DNA of 64,000 bases from Macrocystis pyrifera (Eukaryota > Sar > Phaeophyceae > Laminariales > Laminariaceae): assembly GCA_031763025.1 (NCBI GenBank), contig JASSKH010000016.1, forward strand, positions 4,402,001 through 4,466,000, in the 5' to 3' direction. The position numbers were made by a program, and so were the translations under genes. This document shows, one piece after another, positions 45,896-56,892 of the stretch; positions within the stretch are counted from its first letter, which is position 1; each line of letters opens with the position of its first letter. The notes under the pieces are model-generated. The model searched no databases and was not told the origin of the DNA. It was given only the letters and a program-made list of their open reading frames with translations.

Positions 45896-46261
45896 GGTGG
45901 AGATAAGAAGGGAGCCGGTGCCGGGTAGGGTACGGACTCCACCTCAAGAAGGTGAAGAGAGCGAACGGGGTGGGTGGGGGGGCATCGTGGGGGCAAAGGG
46001 AGAGCTGACGCGGAACATGTTCAGAAGAGACTTAACATAAGCGCTTCTCTGCAGCACGTTCACCTAAAAACGATTCCGGGTGAAGCCTCTGGAGACCGTC
46101 ATCGGTCAGTCAACTGAGTGTGCCACCAGTTGTATTATCTAAATGGGACAAGCAAGTTGCCGACGGGGTTGATCGACAAATATCCATACAACCTCTGAGA
46201 GATGTAAGTGCCGGTAGCGGTTGTCATAGCCAGCGGCACATCTGTATTCTTAACATTATTA

Positions 46262-46810
46262 ACAGAGGGAAAATCGATCGGAAGTTTTCCCTGTTTGTTT
46301 TTTAGAGGGCCAGTCGAGGGGTCAAACGTACCCCTGATTTTAGAGGGAAAATCTATCAAAATTATACCCTGGACTTCAGAGGGGGAAGTCGATCGGAAAT
46401 TAACCCTGGAATCGTTGGGGAAGACCAATCTCACTGTAGGGATTTTCTGGCGGGTTGAGCTCCTCGAGTGAGCAAAATTTCCCGGTTTGTATCATACTTC
46501 TACTTCTGTAGTATATTTGTTTTAGGACTAGCGCATAGAAATCTTGAGCAGGATGCGCGAATGAAGTTGTTTAAGGCCGTGTTGCGGGTGAAAGACATTG
46601 AGCTCATGTGGGGAGCTCAGAAAATAATAAGCACCGCCGCCACCGTGGCATTGCTCTCGCAAAGTCGATCGGATGTTGATACCTGGTTTTAGAGTGGAAG
46701 TGGAGGGACTATTTACCCTAGTTTTCAGAGGGGTAAGGTCGATGGGACATTTAGCTTTTAGTTTAGAAGGTAGATCGATCGGACGTTTACACTGGTTTCA
46801 AGAGAGGACA
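46262..46810 (+). repeat. ~48-bp satellite in two blocks
   Basis: Unit TTCAGAGGGGAAGTCGATCG then GAAATTTACCCTGG, at 46,262-46,440 and 46,685-46,810, separated by 240 bp of unrelated sequence. Confidence 0.75.
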
Positions 46811-46981
46811 TCGACAGGACAAAATATACCTGGTACATTTTTTACTTCCGGCTGGAGGTGGCTGTGATGCTCTTCCAAAGCCCTATAATACCTGCGTTCG
46901 AATGCTACTGCTGCTGCTGCTCGGGTCTCGCGCAGCAAATCGAACACCTCCACATCTACCAAGCATAAATGAACCGTTCCC

Positions 46982-47250
46982 ACCTCGGATAGATGATCAT
47001 CTGCAGATAGATCATCTACAGTAGATCCTAACCGGTGCGGTTACGAGACTCTGCGCAGGATCTATCTGCAGAGTACATATCCAACCCAGGAAACATGTGC
47101 CGACTCATGCAGGTTACATGGCTTCCACCTGGCAACATGAGCTACGTACCGTAGCTGTCACAGATCAGGAATATATCCATCTGCCCTGAAAGATCTAGAT
47201 CAAGATCTGCAGACGATCTGTCGGTAATCTGCCCGATGTGTGAACAAGTA
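46982..47250 (+). mobile_element. GATC-rich family, copy 3
   Basis: GATGATCATCTGCAGATAGA start and GATCTGCAGACGATCTGTCG end. CTACAGTAGATCCTAACC is shared with the copy at 49,190. Confidence 0.6.
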
Positions 47251-47284
47251 CAATCTTCCAAAGGTCATCAGTGAATCAAGTACC

Positions 47285-47425
47285 CCCGAGTACCAGTCAC
47301 TTCAGCTTTCAGAACCCTAGGGACTCCCGAGGACTCAGTCATTTCACCTTTCAGTGCCCTAAAAACTCGCGAGGACTCAGCCATTTCACCTTTCAGCACC
47401 CTGGGGACTCAGTACATCAAAAGGA
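47285..47425 (+). repeat. ~48-bp tandem repeat, three units
   Basis: GAGGACTCAGTCATTTCACC then TTTCAGTGCCC units, followed by a GGACTCG-rich stretch. Confidence 0.75.
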
Positions 47426-47633
47426 CTCGGACTCGCGCGAATCATTGACTGAGTCTCGATTCCTCGGACTCGGACTCCTGACGACTTTCGCAATCTTCCA
47501 ATTATCATCACGGGAGAGAGCGCTCCTTCTGGCTGGTCACTTCACCCTACAGCGGGATAGCACACTGCTGTGTGCCAGGCTACGCGATGCTGCGACGATA
47601 AATCAAACAGGTGATCCGTGACCTGAATATATT

Positions 47634-47801
47634 CAGGGCTCTTTCACGGATCATGACCCGACCCGTGCGTCCGGTTAGGAAGCTTTTGAAATATCACGGG
47701 TCGAGTCGGGTCGCTCTCGGAAGCTCTTCAAACTCTCACGGGTCGGGTCGGGTCACCCTTACCCGACCCGCGGGGTTAGACCCGACCCGTGGTCAGCCCT
47801 G
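47634..47801. mobile_element. GGGTC-rich hAT-like non-autonomous element
   Basis: Ends CAGGGCTCTTTCACGG and CCGTGGTCAGCCCTG, interior of GGGTC/GACCC repeats. No clear 8-bp target duplication. Confidence 0.6.
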
Positions 47802-49189
47802 AAGCTACTGTGCACATGGTACATGCCCGGTTTCTCTGATGCAGGGACATAGCAGGCAGTCAACACCTGCGCTTCACCCTGAGCGCCTACCGCAACGGTA
47901 TGCAAAACCCAGGACCGGAACTCCGTACGGGAGGTGGAAAAGGTGGCCGACAATACCCTCCCAACCCTCAAGATAAGCTACCCCCTGTCGTTATCCTTGC
48001 GCCCCCCCCCCTCGCCAAATATGACGGCATACACGCCACCTACTACCACCGCCACCGTAAATGCTACAGTACAGTATGGCCACGAGCAAGAAAAAAGCAG
48101 TAAGAAACTGATACTTGGCTCGTTTTTTTCGAGCCGCTTAGAAATTCGGATCAAGAATTCTCCGGGGGTCGAGAAAACTCGATCCATAAATCGTGCTCAG
48201 CAGTGGGGCACACTATATCCTACCAGGTACCTTTTTAGTAGGGGTTTTGCCAAAATCAGGTATACCTGGCCACTTTCGTGCCAAAAACAGTTACATACTG
48301 AAATCAAGTACAAAACACACACCAGGAGCCCTGCTATTGGCCAAGCTGACATTGTAACTGATTTTGGCACGAAAAGGGCAAGGTACACCTGATTTTTTAT
48401 ACTTTGTCTAGCTTTCAACTGATTTTGGCCAACTTTGAACAAATCAGAGAGGCCATACGCACACCGTGTTTTCTCTCCGTATGCGTCTGCCCTCCCTCGG
48501 TTGAAATTCTTCTGTATTGACGTATAAACTCTGTACTCGGACGTCGTACGTAAAAGTACGTATATACAATGACATGCGTGCGCTGGATTCACTTTGTTTC
48601 CTCTGGGGTGTGCAGTGTGCTTCAGTTAGTTGTTGTGTGTACTCTTTTGTTTTCTATGTTCACAGCAGTCTTCACAGCACCATGGACACTCGGCGTTTCG
48701 TCTGCACCACCCCGCGTCGAGGTGGTCTCAGGTTTGGTACGGCAAGATCATTTCGTACCGCGCAGGCGGTTCCGCGAGGACGGTCTGGAAGCTTTAAAGC
48801 TGTCAATGGGGGGGGGGCGCCAGAGTAAATACTATTGGCGCTCCCGCCGTGGCAAAACAAACGAAGCATATCCGTAGTGACTCTTTGCAGGTTGAAATGG
48901 AGCCCGTGGTACCTACACCCTGAAGGAAACAAAACACTTCAGATTTTAGAGGCCATGTGGATTTAGGCGCATTCTTTTTTTGTCGGATTGTCATGGACAT
49001 CACACCGCTCGTGGCGCGCGTTTTTTACTTGGTTTTAGCATGTACCTGATTTTGGCATTTGCCCTTTTTAGTATGTGATAGCCTACTGCTAACATAACTT
49101 CCTAGTAGAGAAAAAGCCTACTGCCATCCTGTCTTCCTAGTATACAATGACTACCTAGTCACTATGAAGCAAAAAAAACTCATGCCAGG
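47802..49189. other. Spacer with diverged short repeats
   Basis: Several copies of CTGATTTTGGC/GCCAAAATCAG in both orientations (48,240-48,440; 49,035-49,055) suggest an old inverted-repeat element. A 102-codon frame at 48,569 with a hydrophobic start has no other support. Confidence 0.45.
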
Positions 49190-49442
49190 CAGGACAGATC
49201 ATCTACAAATCAGATAGATCATCTACCGTAGATCCTAACCTGGCGCTGTGACATGTTGTGCAGGATCGGCATGGTACAGCTCCTGGCCAGAAAACACGGT
49301 GGGCTAGATTATGTTCAGACTGCACGGCCCCCACGCGGCAACACGATGAGTTACACTATATAGGCCATACAGTTCAGGAACATATCTGCCGCGAAATATC
49401 TGCCGTAGATCATGAAGTGGGGATTGGTGATCTGCCTGACCT
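49190..49442 (+). mobile_element. GATC-rich family, copy 4
   Basis: AGGACAGATCATCTACAAAT start, GTGATCTGCCTGACCTG end. The interior resembles 37,855-38,100. Confidence 0.6.
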
Positions 49443-49789
49443 GTGAAAAGGTTTCGGCCTTGAGAAGGAGAGCACGTAGGCGTTTCTTCTTGACGGACCG
49501 GGCCCCTTCTGTACAACAATACAACCCCAACCCTGGTGAAATTGAACAAAACTTGAGGGCACGTAGGCCGCAGGATCTCCGCGCAAGCAAACGCACAAAT
49601 ATTTTCGACACCTTTTGCTCCGAAAACAAAAAAAATCCACATAAGGCACCCTGAAAAGAAGCTCCAGATAAGCCCCCTGCCCTTGGGTGTCATTTTCATA
49701 GTCGGAATTACGACCAAAACACAGGAGAGAGCAAGACCAAGTCGATCAAATCCCTTCTTGAGCCGAATCCCCCTCCCTCCCCCTCGCGA

Positions 49790-50020
49790 CGCTCTTATCC
49801 ATGAGCAAGAAAATCCGCTCCACATGCAATTCTTTGCAGGATGCAGCTCACCCTTCACGCCACTGCGCCGAACACCTCACGGCGATTCGCGCTTCGTGCA
49901 AGCAATGTCTGCCTGTTCGGCGAAAACCCAACGTGCCCCCCCCCCGTCCCAGCATTGTAGGGACGCGAGGGGCTATGGTCATACGACTACGGTCATGCAT
50001 GGTATGAGTGCACTCCACCT
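49790..50020 (+). mobile_element. Family A element, 5'-truncated
   Basis: Body and terminus CATGCATGGTATGAGTGCAC followed by C-rich DNA. It contains a small C run (GTGCCCCCCCCCGTCC) not seen in other copies. Confidence 0.7.
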
Positions 50021-50395
50021 CCTGCCCCCCCGCCATCCTCTGCCCCGCTTCGTTGTAGCGCTCGGCCGGCAAAAGACAGTGCCATTCAAGAATCCTTAGT
50101 CAACCTTTCCGTTATCACCCCTGAAAATATTTCATATTGGAAGCGAAGTTCGCCCGCGTCGTGGTGTCCCTCAAACCCCTCAGTCGCTTCGCTATTAATC
50201 CTTCAAAATCTTCGAGAATCTTGCGAGAGCGGAGTGCGTCTAATGTCGCAGTGTCCCCCAAGCCAAAGGTTAGGAACATATACAAGTCTCAAAGTCATCC
50301 TTGATGGAAGTGTTCGATCCTGGAAGAGCTAATTTGCGTCCACGTCGCAGTGCCGCTCCAGTTCCTTACTCCAACCACTCCGTTCCGCTCTCATG

Positions 50396-53300
50396 TCATC
50401 CTTGCAAGTCTTCGATCTTCGAGGTGATCTCGTCCATGTTCTCCCGGAGGGCCTGCAAAAAAAAAATTGCGCGATCAAGGCAGCGGGACATGATAGGTGA
50501 GGGGGGAGCCGTTACACCTTTTTTCAGGAACCGTACCGAAGTTTTTGGGCACAAATTACGTGGAATTGGTGTGGGATACTTTTTACGCCATTAATAGCAC
50601 AGGTCAAGACACGCCCTGGTGCTACATACTCTACTAATAATCGTACAGGTGCAGTAGCGGTCCCTCTGTAGTGCCGGTTGAGTATAATAGTGCCGGCTGC
50701 ACGCTATAGTAGTGCCGGTGTAATCGCTCGGCAATACAGATGGGATTGCTGTAACCAGTGTGGTGGTGTGGTAGTGTTAGAGTGAGTAGTTATTAATAGT
50801 GCCGGCTGCCGCTATAATAGTGCCGGTATTGCTGCCTGGCGCATACATACATACATAGAGGGACCGGCACTATAGAGAGACCACTACCGTATTACAGGGG
50901 ACCATAGTAAATAGGACCTACGGTACACACAAAAAACTATATATTTCCCTATTTTTACTAACAAAATTTGGTCCCATTTACTATGGTCCCCCGCAAATAG
51001 CAGATTTTACCGCCGAAAACACACATCCAATTAAACTTCCGAGCTCAGTAGTTTCTCGCCCAAAACCATGTGCGCAGCGATAGTACCACAACGGGGTATA
51101 AAAACACCGCGCATAAAAAAAAAGGAAATAAGATAATCAGTGCACAGCGTACCATGACTCTATTGATACCAGGTAAGTGTTTTTGTTTCGTGATCGACGG
51201 AATTTTATCATACCGACGTACTACAGGTGGGTGCTGAGTGAGTTTCGGCAGACCATAATTTCCCGGCGGACGTGTTTAACCCTCTTTGGCATCAACCCCG
51301 AAGATAGCGACCAAAACAATGGTTGGTATCTATTTGGTGTTATCAACCATCTAGGAGCAGCGTCAGCGCCCAGCAATACAGTACGGGTAGGATCATGTTG
51401 CGTCCGTGCCGTACTACTCCTTGCATCGACCATTGTAACTCGGGCATCAATTTTGTCGTATCATCCCCGAACCAAGCAGTTGCCGCTTGCCGTAATCGCC
51501 ACTTTTAGTCGGCAATTTTCCCCCTATCGAGTCCCAAGAGAGTTTAGCAACGCCCACACGCCAATGGAAACCCTGTGGCGCATCCGCCATCACCTTTTTG
51601 GGGACACGACGGGCACAGACCAAGAAAAAAATCATTTCTGCTTTCACTACAATACCACATTTTCAAGAGCTGAACCCTGCGTCGGAATTCTACGGGCCGC
51701 TCTGTTCGTGGGCTGGCGTGTTGCCCTCAAGAGCCCGCCATAACCAGGGCTGTTCACGGGCCGGGCCAAACCTCACGGGCCAGGTCGAGTCGGGTAAGGA
51801 TGACCCGACCCGTGAGAGTTTGAAAACCTCCTGGCCCGACCCGATCCGACCCGTGAGAATAAAAAAACAAATACTGATCCGACGCGCGGGAAAATATTCG
51901 TATGACACGTGCGTACCTTCCACTGAACTGGGTTTAGCGAGATGCCCTTCTTTCCCGGCTTCATCTCTCCTTCGGAATTCTCGTAGTACTCTCGGATGTC
52001 GATGAGAACCATGCCCTTGAATTCGCGAACATCCACGAACTTTTTCTTGCCGAGCTGTCACAACCAAAAGGCCAAACGACGCAGAGGCGTTTAAAAAAAA
52101 AAAGGACGAAAAAACAAATAAAAAAAACGTGCAGAAAGGCGGTGAGCGTGGGATTTTACTCCGACTGCGGGTTATGGCGGGCTTTCGAGACCCTTCACCG
52201 CAACGATAACCATCGGCGATAGACACCTAGTGACGACAACAGGTGAATGTAACCTTGGACAATAACCACGGATGAGAACCGGTGATTGTAACCACGCACG
52301 ACAATCAGTGACTGGACGATAACCGGTGAAATCAACCATCGACGATAACCATGGACGATGACCGATGAGAAACACTAGCGACCATAACCCGTACGATAAC
52401 CGGTAACGGTAACCTTAGGCAAAAACCATCGACAAATAATCACCGACGAAAACCAGTGACAGAACGATCGACGCAAACACGACATAGCCGGCGGCTACAA
52501 CCATCGGCGAAAACACGATAACCAGTGACTCGAGGACAACAACCGGCGACAACCCGAGCGGCATGCGAGAAGAAGGATACACGCCACTGTTAACGTCCGT
52601 TTCGTACGCGCGAGACGTCCATCCTGAGCAGCCAACCAGACGTTTGTTCATGTTCGAACCAGCTTTGGTCACAGAAAGCGAGTAAATCCAGTGCAGACTC
52701 TTCTCGTAATGAGTCAGACTACTCTTGGAACTGGAGCATGGTGTCACGAAATGCTAACATTGCACACCTCAGGCAGATCAACTACAGATCATCTACAGAT
52801 CACTTCCATTTGATGATCTAGATCTTTCAGGGCATATAGGTCCCTGATCTGTATGATCTAGCTCACGTTGGCGGGTGGGCATACAATCTGCATGATCTAG
52901 GAAGTTTACTGGGTTTGGACATGTAACACCTGTATACAGGTCCTGGACAACATGTCCTAACGGCAGGTTAGGATCTAGATCGTGAAATCTATCTGATCTA
53001 TCCGACGTATGTAACGGTTCCACTACAATTCTCCCCTAGTATAAATAGTACGAGCAAATCGTATCAGATGAAGAAAAAAAAAGGCCTAACTGACCTCGAT
53101 CTTGTTGCTGACTCCTGAGCCATCTCCGAGTTTCTTACCAGCCTTCTTGGCCTTCTTTTTCTCCTTTGGCTTGGACTTTTCCTCTTGGCTATTTTCTGAA
53201 TCGTCGGCAGCGCCAGCAGCAGCAGGCGGGGCTTTCCACTCCTCCTCTTCCTCCCCTTCCGCAGATGACACTCCCTCCTGACAACGAGAAATCGTGTACA

Positions 53301-56053
53301 ACAGCAGTACAGGGCATCTATAACGGGGGGGGCTAATGTTGTAATCAGAACCCACCACGGACCGAAAAAAAACCATGTATCCCTCTATGTTCACACACTA
53401 AATTTGGTTCTGACTACTATGGGATAACACTTCCTGTAGAGCAAACAATATGCGAATCCCGTGCTGTTCCCCAGTACTGCTGCTGTGTAATTGTCCAGGT
53501 TGGGCAGTCGTGCGGTATGAGCTGGCACCAATTTCAGCTCCTACAATTGTGAACCATGTACCTGGTTTGTTGCAAGTCGCACGCGAGAGCAAAAAACAAG
53601 AGCACCGATTTGGTCTGGCGATGCATCACAGTTGCTTATACTTCAACTTTGTACCAGGTACCTGGTACGTAGGTATAATACGTGATTCTGCATTAATCAT
53701 GGACTTTTCACTTTCCACGGGTGTAAAATAAAATAAAAACGCTGGACAAAATACAAAGTGTGAAAACACGAGCGATTATGTATGAGAGCACGATAAAAGG
53801 GGATGGAAATAAACGTTCGGACGGAGCTGACCCGCGGCCTTCATATTTAGTTAAACCTTTGTGAGTATGACTATGATGCGTATCAATAGAGTAAGGCCGA
53901 ATCTGGTAAGAAACGAAAATCGTTCGGCGCGAATACCATTTTTTGCACCTTATCACCGATTGGGGCCCGGAAGACGTCCAATGTGGTTCAAGAATAGCGA
54001 ACGCTCCAGCATTTCTCGACGGGGCTTCGTATTACTAGATTTTCGCTTAGAAATCGGCACAGTTTAAGATTTATCCGATTTGGATCGTTTACGTTTGCGT
54101 GTTGAAATCCCAGCTACTTTCCACGGATAATACTGCTGCTGTTGGCCCTTTTCGGTACATTTTGAGGTACAAATCAGTCCAGCACCGAACAGGACCAGTC
54201 GCTCGAAAGACCTTGAACATGCTGAGGTGGATTTCGAAGCGAACAATCCTAGAAGCTCCTTGGAGGGATGCCGGACTCTTTCCACCAATCACCAACCGAT
54301 ACTCGGAGATTGATCCAAAGTCTTGCCGGCCAAAATCGGCGACAAAGAGAAAGCTGCAAAGGTTCTTAAGATGAAGATTCTAAAATTCACAGTTTCAAAA
54401 TGACAATTTTTCAACAGTATAAAATGATATATCGCCCCAATTTGTTTTCGTTTCCCTCTATTTCAGATTTTAGTAGAATTGACGGTGTTGCTTGAAGCAG
54501 TACGAGTAGGCAGTGTCATCCTTGGAGACTTGGGGGTTTCCCAGCAGTTGACGTGTTCGGTGGCCTGGCAACCCCCAGGGCTGTTCGCGGGTTACGACCT
54601 GACCCGCGGGTCGGGTCAGGAAGTGCTCAAACTTTCACGGGTAGTATCGGGTCGGGTCACGAGGAGATGAAAATCTCACGGGTCGAGTCAGGTCATGACC
54701 CGCGAGCTGTTTTCTGCTGACGAGCGGGTCGGACCCGCGCATCCGGCCGCTCATCCGATACTTCAAAAACTTCCCGCTTCCTGCCCAAACAAAGGCTGAT
54801 GTCGTACCAACTCTGAATAACACTCATTTGGTATAAAAATCTAACATTAACACACCGCCGAATGTAAATCATGGTATACGCATGTCCGCATCCATCCATA
54901 CCCACTGCGCCATAAATCACTTCTGTGGGGTGTGGGGCACAAAAATGAAGATTAACTTGCTTTGGAAGTGTCGACCCACGACCCACGGACCGGATCCGCT
55001 GGTCGAACCCGCGGGTCGAGATAAATGGTCTCGCGGGTTGAGGTGACCCGACTTGCGACAGACCCGTATCTGACGGGTCAATCGGAATCTGGCCGGTCGG
55101 GTCGTGTCGGGTCAGGAGGTGTTCGAAATCTCAGGGGTCAGGTCGGGTCGTGTCAAGAGGTTTCAAATCTGGCGGGTCGGGTCGGGTCGGGTCAGAAGGT
55201 TTTCACATCTCAAGTGTCGGGTCGGGTCAGGAGGCTTCCAAAATCTCGCGTCCGTGAGGCTTGACCGGACTCGCGAACAGCCCTGGTTAAAATCAAAATC
55301 TCCGAGAATGACGATGCGGGTGCAAGCAGTGCCACCACCAACCACGCCGTCGGCAGTTGCAGGCCCAAAACCAGCACAAGGCCGGCTCCGTCGTTGTGTT
55401 TGGTTTGTACATGCTGCAGCCATATATCTATACTGCTGTACCTGGAACTACAGCAGTACAACTATATCGTACTGTATTACTGTAGTGTAAATACCATGTA
55501 CCACGGTACCAGGTATATACGAGTATTGCTCCACTCCCCTAGGCACTTCCCGGAGGGGAACCTGGTACACGAGTACAGTACCTGTACCTTGTACCCGTAC
55601 TGCTGCTGTTCGTACTGTCTGTTGCTGTAGTCTGCTGTTGGGGTACTACGGGTTCAAGAATGAATCTGTCTTTTGGTGTCGAAGCCGATCGAAGTGCTTG
55701 TTCAAAAGTACAGCAGTAGGTTTGAAATTTATGCGAACCCCGACGCTTGCAGCGAAAAATATGGGAGGTATGGACACTCGACGTGCAGCAGGGTACGTCG
55801 AGCGTAGAAATAACAACACAGCAGTAGCGTGTTGCAGTCAGTACTCACCAGGAGAGCGTTATCCCCCATTACAATCCTGATCGCTGGTGTCGCCCTGCCC
55901 TCTGGCCACAGGGCACAGCAACCTGGATATTTACCATGCATGGCAGGATTGCTTGTCTTGCTCGATCTACTCTGTGTCTATCTTCAGTATAGCGAAAACC
56001 TTGTCGAGAACGCTGTCAGCCATGCATACCTCTTTCACTTTTCGCTTCGGCAT
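50396..56053 (-). CDS. SUB1: SUB1/PC4-like transcriptional coactivator, ssDNA-binding (complete, 4 exons)
   Basis: PC4/Sub1 binds single-stranded DNA as a dimer and assists RNA polymerase II initiation, elongation and repair. Exons on the minus strand: 56053-56030 (MPKRKVKE, eight codons), 53277-53095, 52054-51917, 50452-50396 (stop 50398-50396). All junctions are phase 0 with GT donors and CAG acceptors, giving 133 residues against about 127 in human PC4. The middle part is an acidic Ser/Glu stretch followed by a Lys-rich stretch ([17 protein letters not shown]). The PC4 fold follows: [20 protein letters not shown], then [12 protein letters not shown] and NPVQW, with a closing helix [15 protein letters not shown]. 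The PC4 signature (VR.F.G..LIDIR.Y, KPG.KGISL) is intact. The first exon is placed by phase and its K/R-rich start, so it is less certain than the rest. Introns total about 5.2 kb and hold hAT-like, GATC and other repeats. Confidence 0.9.
50652..50890. mobile_element. MITE with TAGTGCCGG ends, copy 2
   Basis: Close match to 5,138-5,385, with GCGGTCCCTCTGTAGTGCCG and CGGCACTATAGAGAGACC ends. A further end-like fragment is at 1,366-1,385. Confidence 0.65.
50892..50993. mobile_element. TA MITE, copy 12, SUB1 intron
   Basis: TTACAGGGGACCATAG to TGGTCCCCCGCAA, directly next to another MITE (50,652-50,890). Confidence 0.8.
51167..51743 (+). repeat. Dispersed repeat, copy 2, with a 188-codon ORF inside a SUB1 intron
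   Basis: The frame from 51,177 to 51,743 lacks a recognised domain and lies antisense in the SUB1 intron. Its middle is shared with 18,230-18,465, and its start (ACCAGGTAAGT, then TTTTGTTTCGTGA) with 11,702-11,735. This suggests a mobile element of unknown type rather than a host gene. Confidence 0.45.
51745..51892. mobile_element. GGGTC-rich hAT-like element, SUB1 intron
   Basis: Left end CAGGGCTGTTCACGGG; the right end has decayed. It ends about 25 bp from the donor of the PC4-domain exon. Confidence 0.55.
52190..52560 (-). repeat. ~30-bp minisatellite in a SUB1 intron
   Basis: ACCATCGACGATAACCGGTG-type units, about 11 copies, strongly diverged. Confidence 0.75.
52765..53018 (-). mobile_element. 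GATC-rich family, copy 5, SUB1 intron
   Basis: CCTCAGGCAGATCAACTACA start, CTGATCTATCCGACGTATG end. Shows the uninterrupted CTGATCTGTATGATCTA at 52,844-52,860, the empty counterpart of the insert at 9,827. Confidence 0.6.
53318..53425. mobile_element. Diverged MITE related by layout, SUB1 intron
   Basis: ACGGGGGGGGCTAATGTTG to TTCTGACTACTATGGG. The interior GAACCCACCACGGACC matches, inverted, about 5,570-5,660, so this is a separate family of similar design. Confidence 0.5.
54576..55285. mobile_element. GGGTC-rich hAT-like element, ~710 bp, SUB1 intron
   Basis: Inverted ends CAGGGCTGTTCGCGGG and CTCGCGAACAGCCCTG match over 14 bp. The CAGGG..TG ends resemble hAT elements (inference). No matching 8-bp flanks and no transposase. 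The interior may contain a second nested copy. Confidence 0.6.
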
Positions 56054-56892
56054 CGTGCGATTCGGTGGTGGTGGCCACTGTTTGCGTCGTCGGTTGCTGG
56101 TCCAGGCAAGACAGAGCACGAGCAAGCAGAGCACTGTCAGCCCAGAGCAAGAGCCAGCCTGCTCGGAGCCCAAGTTTCGTTTTTGTCCCCCCTCATCCCT
56201 AACATAGCCCCCCTACATATATAATGGAGCACCTGAACGACCGGAATGACTAGGAGCAATGGGAATGACTAGACTAGGAGCAATGGGAATGACTAGGACT
56301 AGGAGTCATTAATAAATAATAGAGTGTCTGCGCAAAAGAAAGAAATCTAGGAAGAGGAAGAAGAAGTGTTGCACCCCTTTTTCTTGTTTGGGAGGACCGA
56401 ACGGCCCGACCGAACGGGAACATATAGGATCTTATTTGATGTAGATGGACACAACCGAAGATGGATGTGGACACCAATGTGCTCTGGCATGTTCAAAAGA
56501 TACCGTTCGTACTGATTCGGCTGGCGAGGCCCAGGATTCTGCATGGACCCAAACACGTTTTTTTTATACACGGAACGAATGACCACGAACAGCCTCGTTC
56601 CGTTCCGCTCGTTCCCATGCTCTCTGGGGGGACACTCGTTCGCGGCGTCTTTCTTCTAGATCCTCTTCTAGATCTGAGCCGACCCTACTCGTGGAAAGTT
56701 CGCGAGTGCGCTGCCGTTTACCCGGGTTCACCCGGAGCTTATCTGCCAGCACCTACTGCAGGCTCGTCCGCTGTATCCCGTATCAGAAAAACAAAAGTTA
56801 AATTGCTTCGCACCTTTGGTGCCGCTCGTTCAAAGTTCAAAGTGCACCAACCTTGCGGGGTAACGGCCTCCTCGCCCCTGCCCTCGGACAGG

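Noticed and set aside
48569-48877. 102-codon frame with a hydrophobic N-terminus
   Set aside because: No homology recognised, no splice context, surrounded by decayed repeats.
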